A DNA stretch of 6,349 bases, taken from contig DLFY01000158.1 of assembly GCA_002482415.1 (NCBI GenBank), positions 853 to 7,201 of the forward strand, in the 5' to 3' direction. This DNA is from Phycisphaerales bacterium UBA7708. Its GTDB lineage: Bacteria; Planctomycetota; Phycisphaerae; Sedimentisphaerales; Anaerohalosphaeraceae. Every line of letters starts with the position of its first letter. The first letter of the stretch is position 1. The translations under genes were made by a program, and so were the position numbers. Below are positions 1 through 5,789 of the stretch, piece by piece. The notes beneath the pieces were generated by a model. That model was not told the DNA's origin, made no database searches, and worked only from the letters and a program-made list of their open reading frames with translations.

Positions 1-84
1 CCGGTTGCCGAGGTCATCCATCGGGAATGCTTCCGTGTCATTATTCAGATACGTCACCTGCGTAACCCTGTCCAAATCAGAGAT
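1..84 (-). pseudogene. RHS/YD-repeat-like fragment, 5' end broken, runs off left edge
   Basis: Reading the minus strand from about 84 to the window edge gives ISDLDRVTQVTYL followed by NNDTEAFPMDDLGNR. This resembles RHS/YD-repeat proteins, with the DLDRVTxVTY and DDLGNR turns typical of the large repetitive surface proteins common in Planctomycetota. The frame stays open upstream to a TAA at 172-174 but contains no ATG, and the residues before ISDLDR do not look like RHS. The usual long N-terminal part is therefore absent. A TTG or GTG start inside the repeat is possible but no Shine-Dalgarno precedes them. A neighbouring frame carries a well-formed start (see 54-161), so a frameshift or deletion remnant is likely. 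The gene's 3' part lies outside the window, so whether the rest is intact cannot be judged. Confidence 0.5.
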
Positions 85-161
85 TTGCGGCCCGCCGCAG
101 AAAGACTCAAAAGAATAAATACGATGGGTGTCACATAACCTCGCTGCCTGCTCCGAACCAT
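54..161 (-). CDS. Small ORF with signal-peptide-like N-terminus (35 aa), possibly the detached start of the RHS-like gene
   Basis: An ATG at 161-159 is preceded by AAAGGAG (173-167) with a 5-nt gap, a convincing ribosome binding site. The product begins MVRSRQRGYVTPIVFILLSL, followed by SAAG. That is a basic start, a hydrophobic stretch at about residues 10-22 and small residues, like a Sec signal peptide. It then runs into a low-information basic tail (RKSLIWTGLRR) and a TGA at 54-56. The tail overlaps the RHS-like frame, which is read in a different phase, so the most economical reading is a secretion leader separated from its mature region by a frameshift and perhaps a deletion. A weak promoter-like pair lies upstream on the minus strand (TTGCAT 234-229, GATAAT 213-208), but its 15-bp spacer is short. 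It may also be a chance ORF. Confidence 0.3.
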   Translation of the reverse strand: MVRSRQRGYVTPIVFILLSLSAAGRKSLIWTGLRR

Positions 162-234
162 ATAGGCTCCTTTAAATGGTTAATGAATATGCCTTCCTGA
201 TCCCTACATTATCGGTTTTTTTCTTCCGATGCAA

Positions 235-270
235 GCAAAATAAAAAGGCCCGTTTTTGAGGACGGGCCTT
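235..270 (-). terminator. Rho-independent terminator of dnaK
   Basis: On the minus strand AAGGCCCGT (270-262) and ACGGGCCTT (253-245) form a perfect 9-bp GC-rich stem with an 8-nt loop. A T-rich run (TTTATTTTGC, 244-235) follows at once, extending the Ts that end the stem. It begins about 30 nt after the dnaK stop codon. The plus-strand side lacks a comparable T tract, so it acts mainly for minus-strand transcription. It separates dnaK from the RHS-like remnant and supports dnaK being the last gene of its transcript. Confidence 0.88.
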
Positions 271-300
271 GTGAAAAGTTATTGTTGTCTGAGCCGCGAG

Positions 301-2235
301 TTATTTGGCTTCGAATTCCGCGTCGATGACGTCATCGCCGCCTTTGCGACGGGCTTCGCCATCTTCCGGAGCGTCGGCAGGCTTGCCCTTGGGGGCCTCG
401 CCGGCCGGCGGAGTCTTGGCCTGTTTCTTGGCGGCTTCCTCATACAGAATCTTGCCCAGTTCCTGAGCGGTTGTGTTGAGGTTTTCCATCGCTTTCTTGA
501 TGGCGTCGCCATCTTCGCCCTTGGCGGCTTCCTTGAGCCGGTTGACGGCGCTTTCAATATCGCCGCGGACTTTGGCATCGACCTTTTCGCCGTATTCCTT
601 GAGCGACTTTTCAGTCTGATAGACAAGCTGGTCGGCCTGGTTTTTCAGGTCCACCACCTCGCGGCGTTTCTTGTCTTCTTCCGCATGGGCATCGGCATCC
701 CGTTTCATCTTCTCCACTTCGTCCTTGCTCAGGCCGGAAGAAGATTGAATCTTGATGGACTGTTCCTTGCCGGTGCCGAGGTCCTTGGCCGAGACGTTCA
801 GAATGCCGTTGGCGTCGATGTCAAAGGTGACTTCGATCTGGGGCATGCCGCGCGGTGCGGGGGCGATGCCGTCCAACTGGAACATGCCGAGCGTCCGGTT
901 GTCGCGGGCAAATTCGCGTTCGCCCTGCATCACATGAATCTGGACGCTGGGCTGGCTGTCGCTGGCCGTCGAGAAGATTTCTTTTCTGCTGGTCGGGATC
1001 GTGGTGTTCTTTTCGATCAGCTTGGTCATCACACCGCCCAGCGTTTCCACACCCAGAGACAGTGGGGTCACGTCCAGCAGCAGGATGTCTTTGACACCCG
1101 AATCGCCGGACAGGATGGCGCCCTGAATCGCGGCGCCGATGGCAACGACTTCGTCGGGATTGATGCTCTTGTTGGGCGTCTTGCCGAAGATATCCTGGGC
1201 GATCTTCTGCACCAGCGGAATACGCGTCGAACCGCCGACCATCAGCACTTCATCGACATCTTTGGCCGACAGCTTGGCGTCCTTGAGGGCCTGAACGCAC
1301 GGATTTTTCAGCCGGTCAAAAACCGACTCAGCCAGGGCCTCAAACTTGCTGCGGGTGATGGTGATATTCAAATGCTTGGGCCCGGAGGCGTCGGCGGTGA
1401 TAAACGGCAGATTGACCGTGGACTCGACCTGCTGGCTGAGTTCGCATTTGCATTTTTCAGCCGCTTCTTTGAGCCGCTGGAGGGCCATCGGGTCCTGACG
1501 CAGGTCGATGCCCTGCTGCTTCTTGAATTCATCGGCCAGGTAGTGAATCAGCACTTCGTCGAGGTCGTCACCGCCAAGGTGGGTATCGCCGTTGGTGCTG
1601 AGCACTTCAAAAACGTTGTCGCCGATGTCCAGAATCGAGATATCGAAAGTGCCGCCGCCGAAATCGAAGACAGCCACTTTTTCGTTCTTTTTCTTTTCGG
1701 TGCCATAGGCCAGGGCCGCAGCGGTGGGTTCGTTGATGATACGCACCACATCCAGCCCGGCAATGGTGCCGGCGTCTTTGGTGGCCTGACGCTGGGCGTC
1801 GTTAAAATAGGCAGGCACGGTAATGACGGCCTTTTCGACCTTTTCGCCGAGATAATCTTCGGCGGTCTTTTTGAGGTCCTGCAGAATCATGGCCGAGATT
1901 TCCGGGGGCGTATATTCCTTGCCGCGAATGCTGACTTTGACCAGCTCGTCCGAGCCGCCGGTGATGGTGTAGGGCACCATCTTTTCTTCGGTGGCCACTT
2001 CACGATGACGACGACCCATAAACCGCTTAATCGAGAAGACGGTATTGGTCGGGTTGGTCACCTGCTGGTGCTTGGCGGTCTGGCCGACGAGCCGTTCGCC
2101 TTTGTCGGTAAAGCCGACCACCGAGGGCGTCAGCCGTGAACCGCTGGCATTGATGAGCACCTTAGGTGCCGAGCCTTCCATCACGGAAACGACCGAGTTG
2201 GTTGTTCCTAAATCGATGCCTATGATTTTTGCCAT
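301..2235 (-). CDS. dnaK: Molecular chaperone DnaK (Hsp70)
   Basis: Cytoplasmic ATP-dependent chaperone of 644 aa that binds exposed hydrophobic segments of unfolded proteins, normally with DnaJ and GrpE. All Hsp70 signatures are visible: phosphate loop IDLGTTNS (7-14), [14 protein letters not shown] (189-202), [11 protein letters not shown] (330-340), the interdomain linker [11 protein letters not shown] (385-395), then the substrate-binding domain. A helical lid leads to a Pro/Ala/Gly-rich tail ending [11 protein letters not shown], the usual bacterial end. Length matches the family (E. coli about 638 aa). The start chosen is the ATG at 2235, which gives the canonical [10 protein letters not shown] and has AGGAG (2246-2242) 6 nt upstream. 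An in-frame ATG at 2289 would add 18 residues unlike the family. No grpE, dnaJ or hrcA lies adjacent in the window, and it has its own terminator, so it is probably monocistronic. No CIRCE repeat is visible; a sigma-54 type promoter lies about 90 bp upstream. Confidence 0.98.
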   Translation of the reverse strand: MAKIIGIDLGTTNSVVSVMEGSAPKVLINASGSRLTPSVVGFTDKGERLVGQTAKHQQVTNPTNTVFSIKRFMGRRHREVATEEKMVPYTITGGSDELVKVSIRGKEYTPPEISAMILQDLKKTAEDYLGEKVEKAVITVPAYFNDAQRQATKDAGTIAGLDVVRIINEPTAAALAYGTEKKKNEKVAVFDFGGGTFDISILDIGDNVFEVLSTNGDTHLGGDDLDEVLIHYLADEFKKQQGIDLRQDPMALQRLKEAAEKCKCELSQQVESTVNLPFITADASGPKHLNITITRSKFEALAESVFDRLKNPCVQALKDAKLSAKDVDEVLMVGGSTRIPLVQKIAQDIFGKTPNKSINPDEVVAIGAAIQGAILSGDSGVKDILLLDVTPLSLGVETLGGVMTKLIEKNTTIPTSRKEIFSTASDSQPSVQIHVMQGEREFARDNRTLGMFQLDGIAPAPRGMPQIEVTFDIDANGILNVSAKDLGTGKEQSIKIQSSSGLSKDEVEKMKRDADAHAEEDKKRREVVDLKNQADQLVYQTEKSLKEYGEKVDAKVRGDIESAVNRLKEAAKGEDGDAIKKAMENLNTTAQELGKILYEEAAKKQAKTPPAGEAPKGKPADAPEDGEARRKGGDDVIDAEFEAK

Positions 2236-2311
2236 TGTCTGCTCCTGTATCCTATTGATTACAGTTTTCTTATCGTATTCAGTTTTCAATCAGGCCTTAA
2301 CCGCTGACCTG

Positions 2312-2326
2312 ACCATATAATATGGT
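2312..2326. repeat. 15-bp palindrome over the predicted dnaK start site
   Basis: ACCATA-taa-TATGGT is a perfect 6-bp inverted repeat with a 3-nt spacer. It abuts the -12 element of the proposed sigma-54 promoter and covers the predicted transcription start (about 2316), so it could be an operator or the 5' hairpin of the dnaK leader. It is AT-rich and short, and chance is not excluded. Confidence 0.35.
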
Positions 2327-2341
2327 GCAAACAATGTGCCA
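2326..2341 (-). promoter_or_regulatory. Sigma-54 (RpoN) type -24/-12 promoter for dnaK
   Basis: The minus strand reads TGGCAC-ATTGT-TTGCA from 2341 to 2326. It matches the sigma-54 consensus TGGCAC-N5-TTGCA at every defined position. The invariant GG (2340-2339) and GC (2328-2327) are separated by exactly 10 nt, as required. The predicted start is near 2316, giving an 80-nt leader before the dnaK ATG. Sigma-54 promoters need an enhancer-binding activator, and two inverted repeats lie at suitable distances upstream (2408-2420 and 2444-2460). The match is seen directly. Use in vivo is inferred, and no rpoN gene is in the window. Confidence 0.6.
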
Positions 2342-2364
2342 CATACCTATTGCGGCCATAAGTC

Positions 2365-2392
2365 ATTTTATATAAATATCTTATGGAAACAA
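2365..2392 (-). promoter_or_regulatory. Possible sigma-70 promoter for dnaK, upstream of the sigma-54 element
   Basis: The minus strand has TTGTTT (2392-2387), a 16-bp spacer and TAAAAT (2370-2365). The -10 matches TATAAT at 5 of 6 positions but the -35 matches TTGACA at only 3 of 6. The region is AT-rich, so such matches arise easily. If real, dnaK would have tandem basal and inducible promoters. Confidence 0.25.
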
Positions 2393-2407
2393 CAGGAAGT
2401 CTAACTA

Positions 2408-2420
2408 TGCCATTATGGCA
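2408..2420. repeat. Inverted repeat TGCCAT-t-ATGGCA, possible activator site
   Basis: A perfect 6-bp inverted repeat around a single T. Its centre (2414) is about 98 bp upstream of the predicted sigma-54 start of dnaK, inside the normal range for enhancer-binding proteins. The core TGCCA-N3-TGGCA shares its half-sites, in inverted order, with the repeat at 2444-2460. Confidence 0.45.
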
Positions 2421-2443
2421 GAACCATGCAGGATTTGGGTAAT

Positions 2444-2460
2444 TTTGGCAAACTGCCAAA
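2444..2460. repeat. Inverted repeat TTTGGCA-aac-TGCCAAA, possible activator site
   Basis: A perfect 7-bp inverted repeat with a 3-nt spacer. Its centre (2452) is about 136 bp upstream of the predicted sigma-54 start of dnaK and 38 bp from the centre of the similar repeat at 2408-2420. It lies about 140 bp upstream of the nitroreductase start, so it could serve either gene. There is no T tract after it in either direction, so it is not a terminator. Confidence 0.45.
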
Positions 2461-2576
2461 TTGTATCCATTTAGTCTTGTTTTGGGCTGGATTCCATAAT
2501 AATTATGCATGGACAGGCGGTTTTTACTTGAGACTTGCATCCAACAGCCTACGATATATCGCAAAGCAACAATAAT

Positions 2577-2593
2577 ATGATTGGAGGAATCAT
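2577..2593 (+). promoter_or_regulatory. Hairpin presenting the nitroreductase Shine-Dalgarno in its loop
   Basis: ATGATT (2577-2582) and AATCAT (2588-2593) form a perfect 6-bp inverted repeat. Its 5-nt loop is exactly GGAGG, the ribosome binding site of the gene starting at 2596. In RNA this is a small AU-rich hairpin with GGA in the loop. That arrangement resembles CsrA/RsmA targets and other protein-bound translational operators, but no regulator is identified here. The repeat is certain; a regulatory role is inference. Confidence 0.45.
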
Positions 2594-2595
2594 TT

Positions 2596-3345
2596 ATGGA
2601 TCGCAGAGTGTTTTTAAAGAGCGTACCGGCCCTGGCCGTGCTGAGTGCCGCAGAATCCACCCTGGCCGAGGAAGCCAGACCCATCCCCCCTGCCACACCT
2701 GGAACCACAGCCGTACCCGCGCCGGTGCTGAATCTGAAACCGATATCCTTAGTCAGACCCCAGACCGACGGCGGCAAGTCCGTCCTGGCGGCACTCTGGG
2801 AGAGAAAGACCATCCGCAATATCAGTGATCAGAAACTGACACCGCAGGAGTTGTCGAATCTGCTCTGGGCGGCTTTCGGGGTGAATCGTCCCGAGGGGCC
2901 GCGGGGTCAGGTCGGCAGAACCGCCGCCAGTGCCAGCAATTCGCAGGAAATCGATTTGTATGTTGTGCTGGCCGAAGGAATTTATATCTATGATGCACCG
3001 GAACATCGTCTTATCCCTGTGGTTGCAGGAGACTATCGTGCTACGGTGGGACGCCGCCGCGGCGGAGCCATGGCCACAGCGCCGGCCATCCTGGTATTTG
3101 TGGCCGACCTTGCCAAATACAAACTGTCCCGCATGCAGGAGCCGGGCCTGAAAGACCCCGAGATTCAGAAATCCTATTATAATGTGGCGATCGGCCTGAT
3201 TGCGGGCAATGTGTATTTGTTCGCCGCATCGCAGGGTCTGGCCGCATGGTTTCATAACTGCAACAAGACCGCCCTGGCTGATTTGCTGAAGCTGGGAACC
3301 GACCAGCATGTCGTCTATGCCCAGACCGTCGGCCATCCGGCATAA
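2596..3345 (+). CDS. Tat-exported nitroreductase / SagB-like FMN oxidoreductase
   Basis: A 249-aa protein of the nitroreductase superfamily, SagB-type dehydrogenase branch, which normally binds FMN and acts as a dimer; the substrate is unknown. It opens MDRRVFLKSVPALAVLSAAE, a twin-arginine signal (RRVFLK, residues 3-8) with a hydrophobic stretch and a likely cut near TLA (22-24), then a Pro-rich linker (28-43). The core starts near residue 62. LWERKTIRNISDQKLTPQEL (67-86) carries the FMN-phosphate Arg region, LLWAAFGVNRP (89-99) and ASNSQEIDLYV (113-123) are typical of the family, and YNVAIGLIAGNVYLFAASQGL (195-215) is the dimer-helix region. It ends at the usual nucleotide-binding strand (VYAQTVGHP). 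Start: ATG 2596 with GGAGG 8 nt upstream; the TTG at 2581 overlaps that site and is rejected. It is divergent from dnaK and convergent with fmt (14-nt gap). I could not assign a confident promoter. No YcaO or other peptide-modification gene is nearby, so a SagB azoline role is unsupported. Confidence 0.88.
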   Translation: MDRRVFLKSVPALAVLSAAESTLAEEARPIPPATPGTTAVPAPVLNLKPISLVRPQTDGGKSVLAALWERKTIRNISDQKLTPQELSNLLWAAFGVNRPEGPRGQVGRTAASASNSQEIDLYVVLAEGIYIYDAPEHRLIPVVAGDYRATVGRRRGGAMATAPAILVFVADLAKYKLSRMQEPGLKDPEIQKSYYNVAIGLIAGNVYLFAASQGLAAWFHNCNKTALADLLKLGTDQHVVYAQTVGHPA

Positions 3346-3359
3346 CCTTACGGATTCTT

Positions 3360-4340
3360 CTAAAGATTGGGTTGCGAAAAATCGCGAAGGACCATGTCCA
3401 GGGGCAGAAACAGGTCGTCTTTGCCGCCCTGCCGGCCATTAATAAAAGACTGAAAATCCATCAGGGCGGAGCCGGCGGGCTTGACTTTGTGAATCATCAG
3501 CTTGTCCCAACCGCATATCACATAAAAGTTGTCATCCATCATGCCGCAGACCTGTCTGGAATGGCTGTCGGCAACGATCTGGCAGGAGGCAATGGTCACT
3601 CTCCATGACTTACCGGTTTTAGCTGAGACATACACCGCCGCAGCGCCCGGCCAGGGCCACAGACCGCGAACGAGATTAGCAACATCCGACGCAGGCTTCG
3701 ACCAGTCGATAAAACCATGTTCTTTTTTGAGCTTGGGGGCCTTGGTAACGTATTGTTCTTCCTGGGACCGATAGACCGCTATTCCTTTTTCAATTGCGTT
3801 GACGGTATCAATCAATAACGGTGCGGAAAGCTCGGAAAGACGGTCATGGAGGGTCTCAAAATCATCTTCAGGATAAATCGGCGTACAAGCCTGCCCGAGA
3901 ATCAATCCCGCATCCATTCGGTCCGCCAGCGTAATAACGCTGACGCCGGTTTGCGATTCACCGCGAATAATTGCCCAGTTGATCGGAGCGGCACCGCGAT
4001 ACCTGGGCAGCAGTGAACCGTGGATATTGATAGCGCCCTTTGGAAATAGCTGCACCAGGGGTTGGGAAATTTTCTGGCCAAAAGCAATCACCACCAGCAA
4101 ATCCGCCTTGTAATCGGCTACTTGCCGGAGCTGGTCAGGACAATTGATATCTTTGGACTCAAAGCAGGGAACCGCTTTTTCATGACACCATTGGGCCACA
4201 TCGGTGGGCTTGAGGTCACGATGACGCCCGGCCGGTCGGGCGGGCTGAGTGAACACGGCCGCCAGTGTGTGGCCGGAACAGCGAATCGCGTCCAGACAGG
4301 GAATGCCGAACCGCCCGGAACCGAAATAGAGTATCCGCAT
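3360..4340 (-). CDS. fmt: Methionyl-tRNA formyltransferase
   Basis: A 326-aa cytoplasmic enzyme that transfers a formyl group from 10-formyl-tetrahydrofolate to Met on initiator tRNA. The N-terminal Rossmann-like domain begins MRILYFGSGRFGIPCLDAI. RPAGRHRDLKPTDV (35-48) is the tRNA-binding loop region. The catalytic segment INIHGSLLPRYRGAAPINWA (104-123) gives Asn105 and His107, and RMDAGLILG (141-149) gives Asp143, matching the E. coli triad Asn106/His108/Asp144. The C-terminal OB-like tRNA-binding domain starts near GFIDWSKPASDVANLVRGLW (209-228). The length is close to the family norm (about 310-320). ATG 4340 lies 3 nt after the def stop. An AGGGG at 4357-4353 is 12 nt upstream, a long spacing, so translational coupling to def is likely. 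It is the last gene of the lptB-def-fmt operon. No clear terminator hairpin is seen in the short gap to the convergent gene. Confidence 0.97.
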   Translation of the reverse strand: MRILYFGSGRFGIPCLDAIRCSGHTLAAVFTQPARPAGRHRDLKPTDVAQWCHEKAVPCFESKDINCPDQLRQVADYKADLLVVIAFGQKISQPLVQLFPKGAINIHGSLLPRYRGAAPINWAIIRGESQTGVSVITLADRMDAGLILGQACTPIYPEDDFETLHDRLSELSAPLLIDTVNAIEKGIAVYRSQEEQYVTKAPKLKKEHGFIDWSKPASDVANLVRGLWPWPGAAAVYVSAKTGKSWRVTIASCQIVADSHSRQVCGMMDDNFYVICGWDKLMIHKVKPAGSALMDFQSFINGRQGGKDDLFLPLDMVLRDFSQPNL

Positions 4341-4343
4341 AGA

Positions 4344-4883
4344 TTATTTGGGCCCCTGTGTGGATTGGTTGTTCTCATACTCTTCCTGGAGCCGCTTGAG
4401 GATACGGCGGGCACGCAGTTTGGCTGCTTCGCCCATGCGGTCCTTAATCATCACGCCCTGCAGATGGTCATATTCATGCTGCATGGCACGGGCATACAAC
4501 CCTTCGCCTGCATCACTGAAGGGCTTGCCATCGAGGCCGAGAGCGTGAACGACGCATTGGCTGTAACGCGGAATTTTCGCATAGATGCCGGGCAGCGACA
4601 GGCAGCCTTCTTCCATCGCAGTCATCGTGCCGGAGGGTTCGATCTTCGGATTGATATAGACTCTGGCATTTTCTTTGGTGCCATCCAGCGAGATGACAAA
4701 GATTTGCAGATTGACTCCTGCCTGCGGGCCGGCCAGACCGATGCCCTTTTGCTCGACCATAATCTCTTTCATCCGCTCGGCCAGTTGACAAATCGACTCG
4801 TCAATTTTCTCAATCGGCTTTGCGGCCTTGAGCAGTACCGGCTCAGGAAAATGCGTGATTTTACAATTCATATAATCAACCAT
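4344..4883 (-). CDS. def: Peptide deformylase
   Basis: A metal-dependent (usually Fe2+) hydrolase that removes the N-formyl group from new proteins at the ribosome; about 179 aa with the start chosen here. All three family motifs are present: GIGLAGPQ (47-54), EEGCLSL (91-97) with metal ligand Cys94, and QHEYDHLQG (135-143) with ligands His136 and His140 and catalytic Glu137. Motif 1 has AGPQ where many enzymes have AAPQ, a common variant. The start is uncertain. ATG 4883 sits one base after the lptB stop (TGATATG) and fits coupling. ATG 4871 gives MNCKITHFPEP, closest to typical N-termini. ATG 4901 and GTG 4904 would overlap lptB. None has a well-spaced Shine-Dalgarno. fmt follows after 3 nt, the classic def-fmt pairing of the formyl-methionine cycle. 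Confidence 0.96.
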   Translation of the reverse strand: MVDYMNCKITHFPEPVLLKAAKPIEKIDESICQLAERMKEIMVEQKGIGLAGPQAGVNLQIFVISLDGTKENARVYINPKIEPSGTMTAMEEGCLSLPGIYAKIPRYSQCVVHALGLDGKPFSDAGEGLYARAMQHEYDHLQGVMIKDRMGEAAKLRARRILKRLQEEYENNQSTQGPK

Positions 4884-4884
4884 A

Positions 4885-5631
4885 TCAATTATCGAATTCA
4901 TCACCTTTGAAGGTGTTGCCTAAGTAGCTTTTCTGCACCATTTCGTTCTGGATGATATCACGTGGGGCGCCTTCGGCAATTACCTTGCCGTGATCTATAA
5001 TATAAGCTTTGTCGGAGACTTCCAGCGTCCTCTCGACATTATGGTCGGTAATCAGGATGCTGACGCCGCCGGCGACCAGTCTGCGGATTTCGGTCTGTAA
5101 TTCTTCCACGGCAATGGGGTCCACGCCGCTGAAGGGTTCATCCAGAAGAATCAGCGACGGATTGGTGACCATGGCCCGGGCGATTTCGAGTTTGCGGCGT
5201 TCCCCGCCGGACAGGAAACGGGCCTGGCTTTGGGCCACCTCGGTCAGGCTGAACCGCTCAATGAGTTCCTCGGCCTTTTGTTTGCGCTGAGCCCCGGTCA
5301 TGGACATCGTCTCCAGAATCGCTATCAGATTCTCCTGGACAGTCAGCCGCTGAAAGACACTGGGTTCCTGGGACAGATACCCCATGCCCAGCCGAGCGCG
5401 TTTGTACATGGGCAATTTCGTAACCTCTGTCCCTTCAAAGACTACCGAGCCTTCATCGGGGACAATCATGCCCATCACCATCCGGAATGTGGTGGTTTTG
5501 CCGGCCCCGTTGCGACCCAGCAGGCCGACGATGCTGCGCTGGCCAACAGAGATGTTGACCTGGTTGACCACCGTCCGGCCGGTATATTTTTTCACCAGTC
5601 CATGCGTCTGGAGTAATGTCATTTGTACCAA
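4885..5631 (-). CDS. lptB: LPS export ABC transporter ATP-binding protein LptB
   Basis: Cytoplasmic ATPase (248 aa) that, with LptF/LptG, extracts lipopolysaccharide from the inner membrane for transport to the outer membrane. It is a single ABC domain: Walker A GRNGAGKTT (39-47), Q-loop GYLSQEPSVF (84-93), signature LSGGERRK (140-147), Walker B LILLDE (160-165) with catalytic Glu165, and H-loop His197 in LITDHNV. The segment PMYKRARLGMGYLSQEPSVF (74-93) is diagnostic of LptB rather than a generic ABC protein. The start chosen is TTG 5631 because AAGGAG (5645-5640) lies 8 nt upstream. The in-frame ATG 5622 is 17 nt away from it and would lose only three residues. First gene of the operon with def and fmt; lptA, lptC and rpoN, frequent neighbours in proteobacteria, are not here. 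Its presence implies an LPS-bearing outer membrane. Confidence 0.96.
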   Translation of the reverse strand: MVQMTLLQTHGLVKKYTGRTVVNQVNISVGQRSIVGLLGRNGAGKTTTFRMVMGMIVPDEGSVVFEGTEVTKLPMYKRARLGMGYLSQEPSVFQRLTVQENLIAILETMSMTGAQRKQKAEELIERFSLTEVAQSQARFLSGGERRKLEIARAMVTNPSLILLDEPFSGVDPIAVEELQTEIRRLVAGGVSILITDHNVERTLEVSDKAYIIDHGKVIAEGAPRDIIQNEMVQKSYLGNTFKGDEFDN

Positions 5632-5662
5632 ATTTAGGTCTCCTTTTATAAATCAGGGGGGT

Positions 5663-5690
5663 ATTATACCATCGAAAGCCGCCGTGCCAA
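5663..5690 (-). promoter_or_regulatory. Sigma-70 type promoter of the lptB-def-fmt operon
   Basis: The minus strand has TTGGCA (5690-5685; 5 of 6 to consensus), a 16-bp spacer and a perfect TATAAT (5668-5663). TGG directly before the -10 makes it an extended -10. The predicted start near 5656 gives a leader of about 25 nt containing the AAGGAG used by lptB. The -10 sits within GGTATtATACC (5660-5670), a small palindrome. Confidence 0.75.
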
Positions 5691-5721
5691 ACCACTTTTT
5701 TAGGGTTGATGCCTGTTTTGT

Positions 5722-5750
5722 TTGGCGCAAATGGAGATTTGTGGTATGGT
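5722..5750 (+). promoter_or_regulatory. Likely promoter of the GcvT-like gene
   Basis: TTGGCG (5722-5727), an exact 17-bp spacer and TATGGT (5745-5750) preceded by TGG, an extended -10. Each hexamer matches 4 of 6. The predicted start near 5757 leaves about 33 nt before the ATG at 5790. It is divergent from the lptB promoter, with 31 bp between the two -35 boxes. Confidence 0.5.
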
Positions 5751-5789
5751 GGCTGCTTTGGAAATGGAATCATTCAGTTTAGGAAGTTT

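Noticed and set aside
211..230. Inverted repeat ATCGG...CCGAT just beyond the dnaK terminator
   Set aside because: Only a 5-bp stem with a 10-nt T-rich loop; too weak to call a second terminator.
256..2139. A 627-codon open frame on the plus strand antisense to dnaK
   Set aside because: Long antisense frames opposite hsp70/dnaK are a well-known by-product of dnaK codon bias. The translation shows no recognisable domain, whereas the minus strand encodes a textbook DnaK with its own ribosome binding site and terminator.
2416..2430. Second sigma-54-like element on the plus strand (TGGCAG...TGCA) towards the nitroreductase
   Set aside because: The GG and GC are separated by 9 nt, not 10. Sigma-54 spacing is strict, and the GG part is half of the inverted repeat at 2408-2420.
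2552..2561. Perfect 10-bp palindrome CGATATATCG upstream of the nitroreductase
   Set aside because: Short and AT-rich. It may overlap a -10 region but no -35 at good spacing pairs with it, so I do not call it a site.
2236..2595. CIRCE (HrcA operator) or sigma-32 promoter upstream of dnaK
   Set aside because: I looked for TTAGCACTC-N9-GAGTGCTAA and for a CTTGAA/CCCCAT-type pair and found neither in this region.
3340..3370. Bidirectional terminator between the convergent nitroreductase gene and fmt
   Set aside because: The 14-bp gap and adjacent bases give only a weak AT-rich pairing (GATTCTT/AAAGATT region) with no GC stem or T tract.
4062..4910. A 282-codon plus-strand open frame opposite def and fmt
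   Set aside because: It covers both minus-strand genes and their junction and has no family-like motifs. The minus-strand genes carry all catalytic motifs.
5673..5689. TGGCAC on the minus strand upstream of lptB as a sigma-54 -24 box
   Set aside because: No GC follows at the required 10-nt spacing. The same bases serve as the -35 of a much better sigma-70 promoter with a perfect TATAAT.
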